Assembly (NCBI GenBank): GCA_013911065.1
Contig: JACERV010000009.1
Coordinates: forward strand, 1 to 64,000
Source: Ruminococcus sp.
GTDB taxonomy: Bacteria; Bacillota; Clostridia; Lachnospirales; Lachnospiraceae
Reading direction: 5' to 3'
DNA: 64,000 bases
Position 1 is the stretch's first letter; every line of letters starts with the position of its first letter. The translations under genes were made by a program, and so were the position numbers. The notes beneath the pieces are model-generated. The model saw only the letters and a list, made by a program, of their open reading frames with translations. It was not told the DNA's origin and did no database searches. Positions 8,172-16,887 of the stretch are shown here, in pieces.

Positions 8172-9482
8172 CTAGAACTGAATATCCATACGTGTGCCGC
8201 GTCCTGTTTCGCTGTCTACTGTGACTTTTGCCCCGTGGAGCAGTGCGCCATGCTTCACAATGGAAAGTCCAAGCCCAGTGCCTCCGCTTTCTTTCGAGTG
8301 GCTTTTGTCAACACGGTAAAAACGCTCGAATATTCTGTCATGATGTTCCTGGGGTATACCGATTCCACTGTCCGCCACACTGACCTTTGGTCCTTGAAGT
8401 GTGTTTCCCACCCATACAGATACCCGGCCTTCTACTACATTATATTTAATTGCATTTTCACATATATTGTAAATCATTTCGTCCAGAACCGGGCGCACGC
8501 CGCGATAAATTACAGGTTCTCCTGACAAGGTTATAAAAACATGCTTTGTATTTGCCTGGGGTGCAAGCCGGCTCACAATTTCCCGGCACAGAACGTATAA
8601 GTCCACCTCTTCCTTCTCCGAATCCACAGCCCCCTCATCCAGTTTTGACAATTTAATAATATCTTCCACCAGCATAATAAGACGCCTTGCTTCCTTATAT
8701 ATTCTCTCCGAAAAGTTCGGGATATCCTCAGGCTTCACCATCCCATTTTTCATGATTTCCGCATAACCGGAAATGGAAGTCAGAGGTGTCTTCAATTCAT
8801 GGGATACATTCGCAGAAAACTCTTTACGCATATCAGCAATGGCATCCTTTTCTTTATTCTGCCGATTTATTGCCTTCAGAAGTGGATGCAGCTCTTCATA
8901 AATATCGTTATTTAGAGGATACTTTAAGTCTAACTCATTAAGGGGTCTTATCAATCTTGCTGTCTGCCATTTTGACATCAGCCATGCAAAAAACAGCATA
9001 AGAACAGCCAGTATACTCATTACTGGCAATATACTCATTGCAGTTCTCACTAAACTATCCCTCATCTTTGCAGAACGTAATATCGTACCATCATCCAGGC
9101 GCAGAGCATAGTAATACATTTTAGTTCCCAGCGTCCCTGATACTCTGGTATCTATCCCTGAACCTGAGGACAATGCTTTCTTCACTTCAGGCCGGGACTT
9201 ATGGTTTTCCAGCATTAAAGCATCGCTTTGAGAATCATATATTACAGTTCCATCCGCAGCAATCCAAGTCACACGAGACTCCATATCAACATCTGCCAAC
9301 TTGTCAAGGGCAGCAGAACCGGAAATATTCATTACAGTTGCAATATACTCTGCATCACGCTTTACCTCTCCTTTCACTCTGGAAAGATTCTCTCCATACA
9401 GAACAAATGTAAGCAGCAAATATGAAATCAATAGCGTGATAGAAAGCACAAGTACCATGCTCTTTTGGATTTTAGCTCTCAT
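8172..9482 (-). CDS. phoR: Phosphate-sensing histidine kinase PhoR
   Basis: A membrane sensor kinase of about 436 residues. It has an N-terminal membrane helix (VLVLSITLLISYLLLTFVL), an extracytoplasmic sensor region (to about 155), a second helix (ILPVMSILAVLMLFFAWLM), the HisKA box with the phosphorylated His in VSHELKTPLTSISGYAEIM, and HATPase N/G boxes (DEMIYNICENAIKYN, VADSGIGIP, GGTGLGLSIVKH). It is last in pstSCAB-phoU-phoB-phoR and overlaps the end of phoB by 11 bases. The ATG at 9482 has GGAG upstream; a TTG four codons earlier is less likely. Confidence 0.93.
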   Translation of the reverse strand: MRAKIQKSMVLVLSITLLISYLLLTFVLYGENLSRVKGEVKRDAEYIATVMNISGSAALDKLADVDMESRVTWIAADGTVIYDSQSDALMLENHKSRPEVKKALSSGSGIDTRVSGTLGTKMYYYALRLDDGTILRSAKMRDSLVRTAMSILPVMSILAVLMLFFAWLMSKWQTARLIRPLNELDLKYPLNNDIYEELHPLLKAINRQNKEKDAIADMRKEFSANVSHELKTPLTSISGYAEIMKNGMVKPEDIPNFSERIYKEARRLIMLVEDIIKLSKLDEGAVDSEKEEVDLYVLCREIVSRLAPQANTKHVFITLSGEPVIYRGVRPVLDEMIYNICENAIKYNVVEGRVSVWVGNTLQGPKVSVADSGIGIPQEHHDRIFERFYRVDKSHSKESGGTGLGLSIVKHGALLHGAKVTVDSETGRGTRMDIQF

Positions 9483-10152
9483 GTGCTTCTCCAATCCGGT
9501 ATCCTATTCCCCGCACAGTTTCAATAATTTCTCCCTTATCCCCCAGCTTCTGCCGCAAAGTCCTTACATGAACATCTACAGTCCTCGTCTCACCGCCAAA
9601 ATCATACCCCCAAATGTCTTCCAGAAGCTGATTTCTTGTAAGTACTATATTCCGGTTCCGCATCAGCCGCTCAAGCAGTTCAAACTCTTTCAGCGTCAGT
9701 GCCACCAGTTTTCCGTCCACGGTTACCTCATGCTTCTTTACATTTACACGGACCCCTGCCACACTCATATCCCCTTTGCCAGGAATCTTTCCGGCGCGGC
9801 GCAGTACTGCTTTTATCCGGGAAACCAGTTCCATCATTCCAAAAGGTTTTGTCAGATAGTCATCGGCACCGGAATCCAATCCAATGACCTTGTCATACTC
9901 TGAGCCCTTTGCCGTCAGCATGATTACCGGAATATCCCTCGTCTTTGAAGAACTTTTCAGTTTATTCAGCAATGAAAGTCCATCTTCACCCGGAAGCATA
10001 ATATCAAGTAAAATAAGCTCCGGCGCATCAGACGCCAGAGCTTCCATGAAAGAACCGCCCTCCGCAAAGCCCTTTGCTTTGAGTCCCGTAGTTTCTAATG
10101 TATATATTACAAGTTCCCGGATGTTATCATCATCTTCTACGCAATATATCAT
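9472..10152 (-). CDS. phoB: Response regulator PhoB/PhoP
   Basis: A 226-residue OmpR-type regulator. The receiver domain has the acidic pocket VEDDDN, phosphoacceptor Asp50 (ELILLDIMLPGEDG), a Thr switch (MLTAKG) and Lys in LTKPFG. The C-terminal winged helix ends in RTVDVHVRTLRQKLG and ETVRGIGYRIG. It should bind direct repeats in front of pstS when phosphorylated by PhoR. It lies 30 bases after phoU and overlaps phoR, so production of both regulators is coupled to the pst operon (autoregulation inferred). Confidence 0.93.
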   Translation of the reverse strand: MIYCVEDDDNIRELVIYTLETTGLKAKGFAEGGSFMEALASDAPELILLDIMLPGEDGLSLLNKLKSSSKTRDIPVIMLTAKGSEYDKVIGLDSGADDYLTKPFGMMELVSRIKAVLRRAGKIPGKGDMSVAGVRVNVKKHEVTVDGKLVALTLKEFELLERLMRNRNIVLTRNQLLEDIWGYDFGGETRTVDVHVRTLRQKLGDKGEIIETVRGIGYRIGEAHES

Positions 10153-10182
10153 CTTGTCACTTCCTTATCTTTCTTTATTTTT

Positions 10183-10839
10183 CTACAGTTTAATTCCATC
10201 CTTGTGAACGCCGGTTATAGAAAACTCTACCCACTCGGAAATGTTCGTTGCATGATCCCCAATGCGCTCCAGATACTTAGTCACCATGATTAAATCAAAA
10301 ATCCGTTTTCCATGCTCACCCTTTTCTGTGCGGATATACTCCACAAGTTCATCACGGATTGTATCAAATAATTGGTCTACAGCATCATCCGCTTCGATCA
10401 CATGCTTTGCCAGTTCCAAATCGTTGGAAACATAAGCATGTACACTATCCCGCACCATCTTGCTGACTGCAGCAGCCATTGTACCAATCTGTTTGATATC
10501 TATTGCTGTGTTGTGGTTAGAGGAAATAATGATTTCCGCAATATCTGCTGTCTGGTCTCCGATACGTTCCATATCCGTAATCATTTTCAGTGCCGCAGAA
10601 ATTCTGCGAAGATCCTTTGCCACAGGCTGCTGCTGCAGAAGAAGCTTCAGACACAATCTTTCCACATCCTTCTCCATCTGGTCAATCTCTTCATCGGCTT
10701 CTATGATTGCCTGTGCCTGTTCAAGACTTCCTTCTTTCAGCGCACGCGTAGCTTTCGCTATCGCTATCTCACATTGCTCGCCCATATGTGTGAGCAATTC
10801 ATCTAACAGTCGTAACTGCTCTTCAAATTTGCTTCTCAT
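10183..10839 (-). CDS. phoU: Phosphate transport regulator PhoU
   Basis: A 218-residue all-helical protein with the two PhoU three-helix bundles. Each bundle has the conserved acidic metal-binding pattern: EADEEIDQMEKDVERLCLKLL with MITDMERIGDQTADIAE, then EADDAVDQLFDTIRDELVEY with VTKYLERIGDHATNISEW. PhoU links the Pst transporter to PhoR and dampens phosphate uptake and Pho signalling. The ATG at 10839 is chosen because GGGAGG lies 10 bases upstream; a TTG three codons earlier is a weaker choice. It begins one base after the pstB stop, indicating tight coupling. Confidence 0.95.
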   Translation of the reverse strand: MRSKFEEQLRLLDELLTHMGEQCEIAIAKATRALKEGSLEQAQAIIEADEEIDQMEKDVERLCLKLLLQQQPVAKDLRRISAALKMITDMERIGDQTADIAEIIISSNHNTAIDIKQIGTMAAAVSKMVRDSVHAYVSNDLELAKHVIEADDAVDQLFDTIRDELVEYIRTEKGEHGKRIFDLIMVTKYLERIGDHATNISEWVEFSITGVHKDGIKL

Positions 10840-10840
10840 T

Positions 10841-11590
10841 CTAACCAAACCTCCCTGTAATATAGTCTTCCGTTCTCTTATCAGCAGGTATCGAGAATAA
10901 CTTCTCCGTCTGATTGTACTCTACTACCTCACCCAGAAGGAAGAATGCTGTGTTGTCCGATATACGTACTGCCTGCTGCATATTATGTGTAACCATGACA
11001 ATAGTATAGTCTTTTTTCAATTCCAGTGCAAGGTCCTCTATCTTAGATGTAGAAATAGGATCCAGGGCGGATGTTGGTTCATCCATCAAAAGGACCTCCG
11101 GCTCCACTGCAAGTGCTCTCGCAATGCACAGACGCTGCTGCTGGCCGCCCGACATACCCAGCGCGCTCTTTTTCAGCCTGTCTTTACATTCATCCCATAT
11201 CGCCGCGTTCCGCAGTGACTTTTCCACAATATCATCCAGTTTTGCCTTAGAGCGCACCCCATGTGTTCTTGGCCCAAATGCAATATTATCATAAATACTC
11301 ATGGGGAATGGATTTGGTTTCTGGAACACCATTCCCACTCGTTTACGAAGCATATTTACATCCATCCCGTTAAATATGTTTTCATTGTCCAGCATAATAT
11401 CTCCCTCAATGCGGCATCCCTCTACCAGGTCATTCATACGGTTGATAGATTTCAACAGAGTGGACTTACCGCACCCGCTGGGTCCGATAAACGCTGTAAT
11501 TTTATTTGCTTCTATTTCCAGATTCACATTTTTCAAGGCTTGGAAATCCTCGTAATACAAATCCAAATCTTTGATACTTATTTTTCCCAT
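10841..11590 (-). CDS. pstB: Phosphate ABC transporter ATPase PstB
   Basis: The 249-residue nucleotide-binding subunit of the high-affinity phosphate importer. Walker A is GPSGCGKST near residue 36, the Q-loop [19 protein letters not shown] is the PstB-specific version, the signature is MSGGQQQR and Walker B is [12 protein letters not shown]. The C-terminal [24 protein letters not shown] tail is diagnostic. It forms a cytoplasmic dimer under the PstA-PstC channel and lies between pstA and phoU. Confidence 0.97.
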   Translation of the reverse strand: MGKISIKDLDLYYEDFQALKNVNLEIEANKITAFIGPSGCGKSTLLKSINRMNDLVEGCRIEGDIMLDNENIFNGMDVNMLRKRVGMVFQKPNPFPMSIYDNIAFGPRTHGVRSKAKLDDIVEKSLRNAAIWDECKDRLKKSALGMSGGQQQRLCIARALAVEPEVLLMDEPTSALDPISTSKIEDLALELKKDYTIVMVTHNMQQAVRISDNTAFFLLGEVVEYNQTEKLFSIPADKRTEDYITGRFG

Positions 11591-11602
11591 CTTTTATCCT
11601 TT

Positions 11603-12463
11603 CTACACTCTCGTTAATCTTTTTGCTATTACGCTGGATAATGCGTTAATTCCAACTACTAAAATAAGTAAAACAACTGCCGTTGCATACGCCTGATCCA
11701 TATACAGCCCTTCACTTGCCAGGTTATACATGTGCACTGCCAGGGTTCTTCCTGATCCCATAACACTGGAAGGGATATTTGCCACTGTTCCTGCCGTATA
11801 CATAAGTGCTGCCGTTTCCCCAACGATTCTTCCAATTGCAAGAATTACACCTGCAAGTATCCCCGGGATTGCGGAGGGAAGTACAATGCGGAACACCGTT
11901 CTAAGTTTTCCTGCTCCCAGCCCGAAGCTGCCCTCACGGAAAGAATCCGGTACGGCCTTTAAAGCTTCCTCTGTGGTACGCATAATGAGAGGCAGTATCA
12001 TAATGGATAATGTAAACGCACCTGCCAACAAGGAAAATCCCCATCCAAGAGTGTTGACAAAGAAGAGCATACCGAACAGACCATACACGATAGATGGAAT
12101 TCCGGAAAGCGTCTCTGTAGTCAGACGGATGATTCCCATAAATCGATTTCCCCGTTTTGCATATTCCACGAGAAAAATTGCTGCAAAAATACCGAGTGGA
12201 ACTGCAATAATCAATGACAATAAGGTCATACTCACCGTATTGACAAGGGCAGGCATCAAAGATGCATTTTCCGATGTATAGTGAAGCGAAAATAATGACG
12301 GCTTCAGATAAGGAACCCCATGCGCCAGAATATAAACAATCAGAAAAATCAATATTGTAAATGTAAGGAGGGCTCCCAGCATAACCAGCAGCATCGTAAA
12401 GAATGATGCAGGATGCTTCATATAACTTTTCATTTTTTGTCCGAATGTTGATTGATTATTCAC
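11603..12463 (-). CDS. pstA: Phosphate ABC transporter permease PstA
   Basis: A 286-residue membrane permease with six predicted helices (the first from MLLVMLGALLTFTILIFLIVYILAHG). It has the typical PstA core GIPSIVYGLFGMLFFV and the cytoplasmic EAA-type loop (RTTEEALKAVPDSFREGSFGLGAGKLRTVFRIVLPSAIPGILAG), which couples to PstB. With PstC it forms the phosphate channel. Its start overlaps the end of pstC by 8 bases. Confidence 0.96.
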   Translation of the reverse strand: MNNQSTFGQKMKSYMKHPASFFTMLLVMLGALLTFTILIFLIVYILAHGVPYLKPSLFSLHYTSENASLMPALVNTVSMTLLSLIIAVPLGIFAAIFLVEYAKRGNRFMGIIRLTTETLSGIPSIVYGLFGMLFFVNTLGWGFSLLAGAFTLSIMILPLIMRTTEEALKAVPDSFREGSFGLGAGKLRTVFRIVLPSAIPGILAGVILAIGRIVGETAALMYTAGTVANIPSSVMGSGRTLAVHMYNLASEGLYMDQAYATAVVLLILVVGINALSSVIAKRLTRV

Positions 12464-13349
12464 GTTCTTTCCTCCTGTTCAGCAGGGCCACACTGAAATT
12501 AATGATCAAAATAAATACAAACAATACTACTCCCGTAGCAATCAGTGCTTCCCTGTGCAGATCCGCAGCATATCCCATCTCGATTACAATATTGGCGGTC
12601 AGAGTACGTACACCCTTCATAATTCCCGCAGGCATCCTTGCCTGATTTCCTGCTACCATAATAACTGCCATAGTTTCTCCGATAGCACGCCCAATGCCAA
12701 GTACAACCCCTGCAATAACACCAGATTTTGCTGCTGGAATTATGACTTTAAAAATACTTCTCTCATGGGTAGCACCTAAAGCAAGAGCCCCTTCATAATA
12801 CTGTTTCGGAACAGCACGAATAGCAGATTCCGTCACACCGATGACAGTGGGCAGAATCATGATTCCTAAAAGCAGAGATGCAGTAAGAATACTGTTTCCA
12901 TTTCCGCTGCTGCGGATCAGTCCCATTGACTTCAATCCTCTTCCTGCCTCCCTGATCCAGGGAACCAGTACAACCAGTCCAAAAAATCCATATACAACAG
13001 AAGGAATGCCCGCCAACAACTCCGTTGCTGACTTCAAAGGTTTATAAATCTGCTTTGGGCAGTACATTGCCATAAACACCGAAGTCAATATTCCAATAGG
13101 CACACCCACTACAATAGCCCCGGCAGTTACATAGATGCTTCCCACTATCATAGGAAAGATTCCATAAATATTGTTGCCCGGCTTCCATCTCTCTCCTGTC
13201 ACAAACTTTAAAAATCCAATTTCCTTCATTGCAGGAATCCCATTTGCAAATAAAAAAATGCAGATGAGAGCTACCGCCAGTACCGAAGCACAGGCGGCAG
13301 TGAAGAACACTCCCTGCATGAATTTTTCATTCCATGTCTTTGATTTCAT
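12456..13349 (-). CDS. pstC: Phosphate ABC transporter permease PstC
   Basis: A 297-residue permease with about six membrane helices. It carries the PstC signatures FLKFVTGERWKPGNN...YGIFPMIVGSIYVTAGAIVVGVPIG near the N-terminus, AGIPSVVYGFFGLVVLVPWIRE in the centre, and the EAA loop TESAIRAVPKQYYEGALALGATHERSIFKVIIPAA. It directly abuts the pstS stop and overlaps pstA, so the pst genes form one transcript. Confidence 0.96.
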   Translation of the reverse strand: MKSKTWNEKFMQGVFFTAACASVLAVALICIFLFANGIPAMKEIGFLKFVTGERWKPGNNIYGIFPMIVGSIYVTAGAIVVGVPIGILTSVFMAMYCPKQIYKPLKSATELLAGIPSVVYGFFGLVVLVPWIREAGRGLKSMGLIRSSGNGNSILTASLLLGIMILPTVIGVTESAIRAVPKQYYEGALALGATHERSIFKVIIPAAKSGVIAGVVLGIGRAIGETMAVIMVAGNQARMPAGIMKGVRTLTANIVIEMGYAADLHREALIATGVVLFVFILIINFSVALLNRRKERE

Positions 13350-14279
13350 TTATTCGATTACCTCATCCCACGCGAGTGCATCCCCGGTGTAAATTGATTT
13401 TATCTGTTCGCTGCTTAATTCATCTACTGTACTGTCATTGTTGACAATAACTGCGATTCCGTCCGTTGCAATAACCGTTGCCTGTAATCCTTCTGACAAC
13501 TCTGTATCTTTTAATTCTCTGGACGCCATACCTATATCATAGCTGCCGTCGATTGCAGAAGTCATTCCTGTAGTGGAGTCTGTTGTCTGAAGCTCAATCT
13601 CTGCATTAGCATTTACACCCTTATATGCCTCGATTAATTTTTCCATTACCGGTGATACGGAAGAAGAACCTCCTACTACTGCTTTTCCTGATGGCGATGT
13701 ACCTTCAAAAGGTTTCACATCATCCATCGCGATATAATGGTTATCCCCAACAACTGCCTGCCCCTCTTCACTCATAATGAAGTTTATGAAATCCTTGGCT
13801 ACTTCATTGTCCAGGTTTTCTTTTGTTGCAATATTAAATGGCCTGGATACTTTATAAGTGCCTGACTTAACATTTTCAGCGGTAGCTTCTGCTCCGTCAA
13901 CCTTGACCGCTGTTACAGTGTCATTCAATGAGCCAAGAGAAATATATCCAATTGCATATTCATCTCCGGCTACTGTTGTCATCATAACAGAAGTGCTGTT
14001 TGTAATCTGCGCTTCTTCTGTTGTCATATCCACTTTCTCGTCACCTTGTTTTTCTTCTATTCCAAATAACTCAATAAATGCTCCTCTTGTTCCTGAACCT
14101 TCTTCCCGGGAAACAATTGTAATGTCATTGGAACTATCCCATGAGGAACTACCTTGTTCTTCCTGTGTATCCTGTCCTGCAGTTGTATCCTCTGCTGCAT
14201 CTGAACCCTTGCACCCTGTAATTGCTGCTGTCAGCATTCCAATTACGGATAATGTTGCGATAAACTTTTTCATTTTCAT
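13350..14279 (-). CDS. pstS: Phosphate-binding lipoprotein PstS
   Basis: A 309-residue extracytoplasmic phosphate receptor. It has a lipoprotein signal with lipobox ITGC at about residue 22, an acidic low-complexity linker, and phosphate-site motifs VSREEGSGTRGAFIE and GSSSVSPVMEKLIEAY. In most PstS proteins the SGT-type Ser loop comes first and SREEGSGT near the middle. Here the SREEGSGT half comes first, so the two lobes are in swapped order; I believe this permuted architecture is common in Clostridia. It heads the pst-pho operon behind a Pho-box-like repeat. Confidence 0.92.
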   Translation of the reverse strand: MKMKKFIATLSVIGMLTAAITGCKGSDAAEDTTAGQDTQEEQGSSSWDSSNDITIVSREEGSGTRGAFIELFGIEEKQGDEKVDMTTEEAQITNSTSVMMTTVAGDEYAIGYISLGSLNDTVTAVKVDGAEATAENVKSGTYKVSRPFNIATKENLDNEVAKDFINFIMSEEGQAVVGDNHYIAMDDVKPFEGTSPSGKAVVGGSSSVSPVMEKLIEAYKGVNANAEIELQTTDSTTGMTSAIDGSYDIGMASRELKDTELSEGLQATVIATDGIAVIVNNDSTVDELSSEQIKSIYTGDALAWDEVIE

Positions 14280-14375
14280 TTTTCCATCTCCTTTGCCTGA
14301 TCCTACTCATTTATGGGCGTATGCCCACTGTTCTTTTTATTCATTTTCTTCACATTTACAATGATATAAAAGAAA

Positions 14376-14415
14376 TGTAAAATGTGTAATCTTATACATG
14401 TTAAATCTTTGTAAA
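14376..14415 (-). promoter_or_regulatory. Pho-box-like direct repeats upstream of pstS
   Basis: Minus strand. TTTACA (14410-14415) and TTAACA (14399-14404) are exactly 11 bases apart, followed by ATTACA (14385-14390) and TTTACA (14376-14381). Firmicute PhoP binds TTAACA-type repeats at 11-base spacing. The site lies about 100-135 bases before the pstS start, a sensible place for activation by the operon's own PhoB. Confidence 0.65.
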
Positions 14416-14440
14416 ACTAAAAAATGCCTATTTCTAGAAT

Positions 14441-14568
14441 CAAGAGTTTGCAAGCAAACTCTTGCGCCTGGGTTGGTCGTATAGCGACATCTACCTCTTA
14501 CGCCGCAGTGGGCATCCCCCGGAGGGTTTTTATATAATAGGAAACTGCAGTTTCCTATTATATAAAAA
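14441..14568 (+). repeat. Dispersed palindromic element, copy A (full length)
   Basis: In + orientation: a perfect 10-bp hairpin with a 4-base loop (14441-14464), GCCTGGGTTG, a small hairpin GTCG...CGAC, the box GCCGCAGTG..CATCCCCCGGAGGG, and a perfect 42-base AT-rich palindrome (14527-14568, centre CTGCAG). The same parts in the same order occur at 44717-44844, with different stem sequences that still pair. The element lies between the Pho box of pstS and the terminator of spoVAE. No coding sequence is visible in 14280-14633. Confidence 0.8.
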
Positions 14569-14609
14569 CAGCATATCCTGAATGTAAAACCTTTCAGAAC
14601 ATGCTGTTT
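14567..14609 (-). terminator. Terminator after spoVAD-spoVAE
   Basis: AACAGCATgTTCTGAA pairs with TTCAGGAtATGCTGTT across a 10-base loop. On the minus strand the stem is followed by TTTTTATATAATAGG, which is at the same time the first arm of the copy A palindrome. Confidence 0.8.
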
Positions 14610-14633
14610 CCTGTATTTCGCAGACTATTTATT

Positions 14634-14990
14634 TTATTTTTTCATCCGCGGCTCAAATATAAAGGAAGCAAGGTATCCAAAAATGAGAGCCGCGGAAATC
14701 CCTATAGCACTCGCCTTAAATCCTCCCATAAAGACCCCCAGAAATCCATTTTTATCGACGGCCTCCTTTACGCCTTGCCACAGCACATTTCCAAACCCCA
14801 GCAGAGGAACGCTTGCTCCTGCCCCTGCAAATTTCAGAAAGGGCTCATATATATTGCAGAACCCTAATACTGCACCGCCGCAGACGAGAAGTACCATAAT
14901 CCTGCCTGGCATCAATTTTGTACGGTCCAGAAGAATCTGTACAATGGCACAGATTATCCCGCCTATTAAGAATGCTTTGATGTAATCCAT
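14634..14990 (-). CDS. spoVAE: Stage V sporulation protein AE
   Basis: A 118-residue membrane protein with about four helices and the SpoVAE/SpoVAC-family core (FLIGGIICAIVQILLDRTKL, then KFAGAGASVPLLGFGNVLWQGVKEAVDKNGFLGVFMGGFKASAIG). SpoVA proteins form the channel that moves calcium dipicolinate into the forespore and out at germination. It starts 23 bases after spoVAD behind an AAGGAGG site and is followed by a terminator. It differs from SpoVAC by the shorter N-terminus and by its place after spoVAD. Confidence 0.94.
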   Translation of the reverse strand: MDYIKAFLIGGIICAIVQILLDRTKLMPGRIMVLLVCGGAVLGFCNIYEPFLKFAGAGASVPLLGFGNVLWQGVKEAVDKNGFLGVFMGGFKASAIGISAALIFGYLASFIFEPRMKK

Positions 14991-15013
14991 TAAGAACCTC
15001 CTTCGTAAATTTT

Positions 15014-16024
15014 TTAACAGTGTTCCAGCACAATTGCATGTGCGATTCCCGGTACACTGGCACCTTCATTAAAACTTACGGTTGACATAAGTGCTCCGGT
15101 GGGGACAAAAAGAACACGTTTCCATTCCCCTTTTTTAAGCTTGGGCAGAATGTATGCAGCCAGAGTAACTGCCGCACAGCCGCAGCCGCTTCCCCCGGCA
15201 TGAGTATCCTGTTTCTGCTGGTCGTATATAGTCATACCGCAGTCTATGTGAACCGCCTTAATATCACACCCTTTTCCCTTCATCAGATCAAACAGAATAT
15301 CCTGTCCTACGCATCCTAAATCCCCGGTTATAATTCTGTCATAATCTTCTGCTTTTCTTCCAAAATCTTTCAGATTCTGCATAATTGTATCCGCCGCCGC
15401 AGGTGCCATACATGCTCCCATATTCTGAGAATCTTTCAATCCGTAATCTACAATTTTCCCAACCGTTACCCCGCTGATTCTAATATGGCTTTTTTCTGTT
15501 CCTACCAAAAACGCACCGCTGCCTGTAACTGTCCAGTGGGCGGATAGGGGCCGCTGGCTTGCATATCCCAGAGGAAAACGGAACTCCTTTTCCGCACTTC
15601 CAAAATGGCTGGATGTAACTGCCAGCATGTGATCCCCGTAACCCGCCGCTACACTCATGGCGCTCAAGGCCAGGGCTTCACCAGATGTAGAACATGCGCC
15701 GTACAGACCAAACATGGGGATCTGCAGGGCTTCCACCCCCATAGAAGTTGCAATTCCCTGACGAAGCAAATCCCCCCCAAAAAGATACCGCACCTTTTCC
15801 GGAGGGATGTGCGCCTTGCCAAGTGCCAGTATACATGCTTCTTTCTGCATATTGCTTTCTGCTTCCTCCCAGGTTTTTGCTCCGAAGAGATCATCCTGGT
15901 TGGTCATGTCAAATAATTTCCCAAGCGGTCCTTCCGCCTCTTTACTTCCCACTACAGATCCGCTGCTGATAAGATAGGGAGATTCACTAAAGCTGATGCT
16001 CTGGATGCCTTTTACCTGATTCAT
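15014..16024 (-). CDS. spoVAD: Stage V sporulation protein AD
   Basis: A 336-residue thiolase-fold protein that binds dipicolinic acid for uptake into the forespore. Family motifs are visible: SSGSVVGSKEAEGPLG, LFGGDLLRQGIATSMG, FGLYGACSTSGEALALSAMSVAAGYGDHMLAVTSSH (Cys in the thiolase nucleophile position), ITGDLGCVGQDIL, HAGGSGCGCAAVTLAAYILP and FVPTGALMS. It is the first gene of a spoVAD-spoVAE unit here, while spoVAC, which normally precedes it, lies 4.9 kb away on the other strand. Confidence 0.95.
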   Translation of the reverse strand: MNQVKGIQSISFSESPYLISSGSVVGSKEAEGPLGKLFDMTNQDDLFGAKTWEEAESNMQKEACILALGKAHIPPEKVRYLFGGDLLRQGIATSMGVEALQIPMFGLYGACSTSGEALALSAMSVAAGYGDHMLAVTSSHFGSAEKEFRFPLGYASQRPLSAHWTVTGSGAFLVGTEKSHIRISGVTVGKIVDYGLKDSQNMGACMAPAAADTIMQNLKDFGRKAEDYDRIITGDLGCVGQDILFDLMKGKGCDIKAVHIDCGMTIYDQQKQDTHAGGSGCGCAAVTLAAYILPKLKKGEWKRVLFVPTGALMSTVSFNEGASVPGIAHAIVLEHC

Positions 16025-16185
16025 CTCTTACCTTCTTTCCATACTTATTCTTCCCGAGTTTTCTTTACATACGCTTAATGTACTCTTTGAACTTTAAAAT
16101 TTTTCATATTTTAAGAATAGTATGTCTTGGTTTTTCCAAATTATACAATATGAATAAACGTTCTGAATAGCATTTGTATTATCAT

Positions 16186-16887
16186 CTATTCAATACGGAG
16201 CATCCGATAACCGACTCCGATATGTGTCTGAATATATTGAGTGGAGCCTGGTAAGGGTTCAATTTTTTTACGAAGGGTTGCCATAAATACTCTCAGGGAA
16301 GCTATATCGCTATCCCAGCTGCTGCCCCATATTTTCTGAGTAATAAAAGTATGCGTCAGTACCTTTCCCGCGTTTCTAGAAAGCAGGCAAAGCAGTTTGT
16401 ATTCAATTGGCGTCAGGTGAAGTTCCTCCTCGCAGAGATAAGCGCAGCCGGCGGCAAAATCTACCTTTAGGTCTCCGTTCGTAAAAATGGAATCGGCTGC
16501 CAGAAACCCGCTTTGCATAACAGCCAGCCGCCTCTGAGTGGCTCGCAGCCTTGCCAGAAGTTCTTCCACAGAGAAGGGTTTTGTCAGGTAATCATCCGCA
16601 CCGGAATCCAAAGCATCAATCTTATCGTTATCCTCGCTTCTTGCACTAATGACAATAATTGGTGTATTCGTCCATGTACGAATCCGTTTTATAACCTCCA
16701 CACCATCCAGATCCGGCAGCCCTAAATCCAACAGGATAATATCCGGGTTGTGAGTGGACGCTTCCATAATGGCTGTTTCACCACTATTAGCGGTAATATA
16801 ACGATATAGATGGGTTTTCAGCGTAGTTGTAATCAGATTGCGTACGGATGCATCATCCTCAACCACTAAAATCAAAGATTTATTCAT
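16186..16887 (-). CDS. kdpE: KdpE-type response regulator
   Basis: A 233-residue OmpR-family regulator. The receiver domain has VEDDASVRN, phosphoacceptor Asp54 (PDIILLDLGLPDLDGVEVI) and Lys in LTKPFSVEELLARLRA. The winged-helix domain ends with QYIQTHIGVGYRMLRIE, close to KdpE. Its start overlaps the kinase gene by 8 bases. No kdpFABC genes are in the window; the genes before it encode a Trk/Ktr potassium system, so the likely target is that operon. Confidence 0.9.
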   Translation of the reverse strand: MNKSLILVVEDDASVRNLITTTLKTHLYRYITANSGETAIMEASTHNPDIILLDLGLPDLDGVEVIKRIRTWTNTPIIVISARSEDNDKIDALDSGADDYLTKPFSVEELLARLRATQRRLAVMQSGFLAADSIFTNGDLKVDFAAGCAYLCEEELHLTPIEYKLLCLLSRNAGKVLTHTFITQKIWGSSWDSDIASLRVFMATLRKKIEPLPGSTQYIQTHIGVGYRMLRIE

